A stretch of DNA of 8,256 bases. Origin: an uncultured Hyphomicrobiales bacterium (GTDB taxonomy: Bacteria > Pseudomonadota > Alphaproteobacteria > Rhizobiales > Beijerinckiaceae). The DNA lies in NCBI GenBank assembly GCA_903903935.1, contig CAIVAX010000340.1:1-8256 (forward strand). The letters run 5' to 3'. The notes beneath the pieces were generated by a model. That model was not told where the DNA came from and made no database searches. It was given only the letters and a program-made list of their open reading frames with translations. The translations under genes were made by a program, and so were the position numbers. Positions 6,444 through 8,256 of the stretch are shown piece by piece (the stretch's first letter is position 1; the number at the start of each line of letters is the position of its first letter).

Positions 6444-7163
6444 CTATAATCCCAAATGCGCGATGAGGCTTGGAAGACGGCCCTCAAAATCTTCTGAGGC
6501 ACACTCATCCACTATGCGGCCCTGCTCTAAAACGTAGAGGTGATCTGCCAATGGCGCGATCCATTGCAGATTTTGTTCGACCAGAAGCAGGGTGTAACCG
6601 CTGCGTTTCAACTGGGCGATAATCTCGCCAATCTGCGCGACTATGAGCGGCGCCAGTCCCTCTGTTGGCTCATCGAGCAACAGAGTACGGGCGCCCGTGC
6701 GCAGCATGCGGGCGAGGGCCAGCATTTGTTGCTCGCCGCCCGATAGGCGTGTGCCAGGCGTGTTCAGTCGCTCATGCAAGGCAGGAAACAGCGCAAACAA
6801 TGCGGCTTCATCTGGCGCATCTGATGCTAAAATAGGTGGCAAGCGCAGATTTTCTGCAACCGTTAAAGAGGCAAAAATGCCCCTGTCCTCGGGCACCCAC
6901 GCAAGCCCCATACGCGCAATCTGATCAGCCGGTCGCCCGAGCAGATCTACATCGCCCAAGCGTATCTGGCCTGAGCACTTTTTGATCAGCCCCATAATGG
7001 ATTTGATCAGTGTTGATTTGCCCGCACCATTGCGGCCCAGAATAGCTACCAGCTGTCCTGGCTTTACGCTCAAATCAACGCCGCGCAAGACATGCGACTG
7101 CCCATAAAAGGCATGCAGCCCTTGGATCTCCAGACCAGAGGAGGCGCGCGCACGATCAGTCAT
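6444..7163 (-). CDS. livF: branched-chain amino acid-type ABC transporter ATPase LivF
   Basis: A 239-residue cytoplasmic ATP-binding subunit. Walker A is G-R-N-G-A-G-K-S-T at 43-51, and the Q-loop region reads V-P-E-D-R at 90-94, the VPE(G)R form characteristic of LivF. The ABC signature L-S-G-G-E-Q-Q is at 140-146. Walker B with the catalytic Glu is L-L-L-D-E-P at 161-166, followed by T-E-G-L-A-P. The switch region reads V-E-Q-N, where LivF proteins commonly carry Gln instead of His. Start chosen: ATG 7163, giving an 8-base overlap with the end of livG; upstream in-frame starts would lie deep in livG. It pairs with LivG as the nucleotide-binding heterodimer that drives LivH and LivM. Confidence 0.96.
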   Translation of the reverse strand: MTDRARASSGLEIQGLHAFYGQSHVLRGVDLSVKPGQLVAILGRNGAGKSTLIKSIMGLIKKCSGQIRLGDVDLLGRPADQIARMGLAWVPEDRGIFASLTVAENLRLPPILASDAPDEAALFALFPALHERLNTPGTRLSGGEQQMLALARMLRTGARTLLLDEPTEGLAPLIVAQIGEIIAQLKRSGYTLLLVEQNLQWIAPLADHLYVLEQGRIVDECASEDFEGRLPSLIAHLGL

Positions 7164-7941
7164 GGCGCTGCTCGGAAAATTGCGAGGACAGCGAAGGATG
7201 GCCCAAATAGGCTTGCTGGACAAGCCGATCTTCTTCCATCTGCGCATAGGTGCCTTGCGCAATGATCGCACCGCGCACCAATACACTCACCTTAGTCGAG
7301 AGATCTGCAACGGCTTTGAGATTATGCTCCACCATGAGAATTGTGGAGGTCAGCGCAGCTTTTCTGATGAGAGCAATCAGAACGGCAATATCCTCTGCCC
7401 CCAGGCCAGAGGTGGGCTCATCCAACAGAATCAGACGCGGAGAACAGGCCAAGGTCATTGCCAGTTCAAGCGCACGTTTGCGGCCATAGGGCAATTCACC
7501 GGCCTGTTGATCGGCCAAAGCCGTGAGGTCAAAATCGCTCAATAAGACTTCAACCTTGGCATCCAAATCAGACAGCACCGAGCGCGAGGGCCAAAAATCA
7601 AAAGAAGAACCGCGCCGGGCTTGCACAGCTATGCGAATATTCTGCGCTGTCGTCATCTGCGGAAAGATCGAGGACATTTGAAACGAGCGCACCAGACCCA
7701 TTCTGGCCATTTTGGCAGGGGATGAGCCGGTGATCTCGCTGCCCTCAAACATAATGCGGCCAGAGGTTGGGCGCAGAAAACCAGTGATCAGATTGAAGAG
7801 GGTCGTTTTGCCAGCGCCATTGGGGCCGATCAGGGCATGGATAGCCCCCCGGGTGATCGATAGATCCACCTTACGAACGGCCTGAACTCCACCAAAATCC
7901 TTGGAGAGCCCCTGCATTTGCAGAACAAGCTCGTTGTGCAC
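7156..7941 (-). CDS. livG: branched-chain amino acid-type ABC transporter ATPase LivG
   Basis: A 261-residue cytoplasmic ATP-binding subunit and the first gene of the operon. The N-terminus L-S-K-D-F-G-G-V-Q-A (12-21) is the LivG hallmark. Walker A is G-P-N-G-A-G-K-T-T at 39-47, with Q-loop Gln88 in R-S-F-Q. The signature is L-P-Y-G-R-K-R at 150-156, the LivG-type variant of LSGGQ, here with Arg-Lys where Gln-Gln or Asp-Gln is more usual. Walker B is L-I-L-L-D-E-P at 170-176, and the switch His is 206 in V-E-H-N. The C-terminal Q-Q-A-Y-L-G-H matches the A-Y-L-G tail of LivG. Start: GTG 7941; the only ATG nearby is at residue 9, within the conserved first strand, so GTG is preferred although its ribosome site is weak. 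It overlaps livF by 8 bases. Confidence 0.95.
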   Translation of the reverse strand: MHNELVLQMQGLSKDFGGVQAVRKVDLSITRGAIHALIGPNGAGKTTLFNLITGFLRPTSGRIMFEGSEITGSSPAKMARMGLVRSFQMSSIFPQMTTAQNIRIAVQARRGSSFDFWPSRSVLSDLDAKVEVLLSDFDLTALADQQAGELPYGRKRALELAMTLACSPRLILLDEPTSGLGAEDIAVLIALIRKAALTSTILMVEHNLKAVADLSTKVSVLVRGAIIAQGTYAQMEEDRLVQQAYLGHPSLSSQFSEQRHD

Positions 7942-8001
7942 AGCCAGCCCAGTTTGAGTATTTTTTAAGACCTAGCGCAAGCGCAGGACCGCGACAAGGT
8001 C

Positions 8002-8040
8002 GGCTGCTGGGGTATAGCCCGCCAGCCTTGTGTGTTTTTT
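8002..8040 (+). terminator. terminator-like hairpin with T-run upstream of the exported-protein gene
   Basis: On the plus strand GCTGG (8006-8010) can pair with CCAGC (8022-8026), continued by GG/CC with one bulge. GGCTG (8002-8006) with CAGCC (8023-8027) is a competing register. The structure is followed by TTGTGTGTTTTTT (8028-8040). No gene ends just upstream on this strand, so if functional it would attenuate a transcript starting further left. On the minus strand there is no T-run after the hairpin. Confidence 0.35.
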
Positions 8041-8041
8041 G

Positions 8042-8070
8042 TTGTCAGGACGCCCAAGGGGCGTTTATCT
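8042..8070 (+). promoter_or_regulatory. possible promoter with palindromic spacer
   Basis: TTGTCA (8042-8047) matches five of six bases of a -35 box; 17 bases later TTATCT (8065-8070) is a poor -10. The spacer contains a perfect inverted repeat ACGCCC-AAG-GGGCGT (8050-8064), which could be a regulator site. It would start the transcript about 70 bases before ATG 8147. Confidence 0.28.
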
Positions 8071-8111
8071 GTTCGTCAAAGATCTGCGGCGGGGTCGATG
8101 CCATGTGAATT

Positions 8112-8123
8112 GGCAAGCTTGCC
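8112..8123. promoter_or_regulatory. 12-bp perfect palindrome GGCAAGCTTGCC in the leader
   Basis: This fully symmetric sequence ends 12 bases before the Shine-Dalgarno AGGAGG (8136-8141). It could be an operator half-site pair or a small mRNA hairpin near the ribosome site. A 12-base palindrome can also occur by chance. Confidence 0.3.
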
Positions 8124-8146
8124 GCTCAATATAACAGGAGGACGAC

Positions 8147-8256
8147 ATGCAAGCAGCGGTCAATCGCAAACCCTTGGCCTTAAGCCTGAGCCTGAGCCTG
8201 AGCCTGAGCCTGTTCAGCTGCGTGCTGGGTCTCTGCCTTGGTAGTGCACAGGCGCA
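8147..8256 (+). CDS. exported protein, N-terminus only; candidate substrate-binding protein of the Liv importer
   Basis: ATG 8147 follows a near-perfect AGGAGG at 8136-8141 with five-base spacing. Only 36 codons are visible. They form a Sec signal peptide: a basic N-region with Arg7-Lys8, a long hydrophobic core at 10-32 made largely of alternating Leu and Ser, and an A-x-A-type end (S-A-Q-A, 33-36) where cleavage is expected. The core contains Cys25 and Cys30, but no lipobox is completed before 36. The mature protein lies beyond the window. Position and direction (divergent from livG), together with the absence of a binding-protein gene in the livGFHM operon, suggest a periplasmic LivK-like protein. 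That role is inferred from context only, while the export signal and start are clear. Confidence 0.8.
   Translation, partial: MQAAVNRKPLALSLSLSLSLSLFSCVLGLCLGSAQA
8183..8212 (+). repeat. hexanucleotide tandem repeat (AGCCTG) x5 inside the signal-peptide core
   Basis: Five perfect, contiguous AGCCTG copies lie in frame as Ser-Leu pairs (residues 13-22 of the exported protein). Adding or losing copies would change the length of the hydrophobic core by two residues per unit without shifting the frame. Confidence 0.95.

Larger units (their letters stand above)
7942..8146. promoter_or_regulatory. divergent control region between livG and the exported-protein gene
   Basis: A 205-base gap with several inverted repeats and no credible gene. 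It must contain the livG promoter (minus) and the promoter of the exported protein (plus). I could not identify a convincing livG promoter. Elements described separately are a terminator-like hairpin (8002-8040), a possible plus-strand promoter with a palindromic spacer (8042-8070) and a 12-bp perfect palindrome (8112-8123). A further small hairpin, CGAC-AAG-GTCG, lies at 7992-8002 and partly overlaps the terminator-like hairpin. Confidence 0.6.

Noticed and set aside
6056..6466. Plus-strand open frames opposite livH (and similar ones opposite livG at 7162-7545)
   Set aside because: Both lie wholly within well-conserved transporter genes on the other strand, and their products have shadow-like composition.
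6440..6508. Longer N-terminus for LivH starting at 6508
   Set aside because: It would overlap about 65 bases of livF and add 23 residues unlike the family; ATG 6439 gives the standard LivH start and length.
8106..8135. TTGGCA ... TATAAC as a promoter for the exported protein
   Set aside because: The spacing between boxes is far too short (about 14 bases), and the transcript would start within or after the Shine-Dalgarno sequence.
8032..8244. A plus-strand frame reading (Pro-Glu)n near the right edge
   Set aside because: It is another reading of the AGCCTG repeat. The frame starting at 8147 has a near-perfect ribosome site and a complete signal peptide, so it is the real one.
1..8256. tRNA, rRNA, insertion sequence, phage or toxin-antitoxin elements
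   Set aside because: I looked on both strands for cloverleaf-like blocks, terminal inverted repeats, transposase or integrase motifs and paired small genes, and found nothing I could support.

Overview
The window looks like chromosomal DNA of a moderate-GC Gram-negative bacterium, most likely an alphaproteobacterium. This rests on general features: a periplasmic BcsB-type protein, a Tat-exported L,D-transpeptidase, a compact Liv-type ABC operon and GC-rich codon use. The genus cannot be named from the sequence. No rRNA, tRNA, CRISPR array, transposase or phage gene is visible. No gene-free stretch exceeds about 205 bases, and the content is mostly ordinary housekeeping and transport genes.

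Layout, left to right. (1) 1-2289, minus strand: a long open frame that runs off the left edge. It encodes an exported BcsB-family protein (periplasmic cellulose synthase subunit) with two homologous carbohydrate-binding-like modules and an unusual Pro/Ala/Gln/Ser/Thr-rich segment of about 80 residues. (2) 2443-3282, minus: a classical short-chain dehydrogenase/reductase in which the usual catalytic serine position reads as alanine. (3) 3485-4180, plus: a YkuD-type L,D-transpeptidase with a twin-arginine signal, divergent from the SDR gene. Its stop codon lies in an 18-bp tandem repeat that supplies three in-frame stops. (4) 4240-4470, minus: a 76-residue uncharacterised protein. (5) 4608-7941, minus: a tightly packed operon in transcription order livG-livF-livH-livM, for a branched-chain amino acid/amide (HAAT-family) ABC importer. 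(6) 8147 to the right edge, plus: the start of an exported protein divergent from livG. Its signal peptide contains five perfect copies of a hexamer encoding Ser-Leu. It is a good candidate for the missing substrate-binding protein of the importer.

How the genes work together: LivG and LivF are the ATPases and LivH and LivM the two permeases of one inner-membrane importer. The divergent exported protein probably delivers the substrate, though too little of it is visible to prove this. BcsB and the L,D-transpeptidase both act in the periplasm or cell envelope (exopolysaccharide export and peptidoglycan cross-linking), but nothing in the sequence ties them into one pathway. The SDR substrate is unknown. 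I see no convincing new multi-gene system. The most notable local features are the hexamer repeat in the signal peptide, the structured leader before it, the tandem stop-codon repeat, the SDR active-site substitution and the solitary-looking BcsB.
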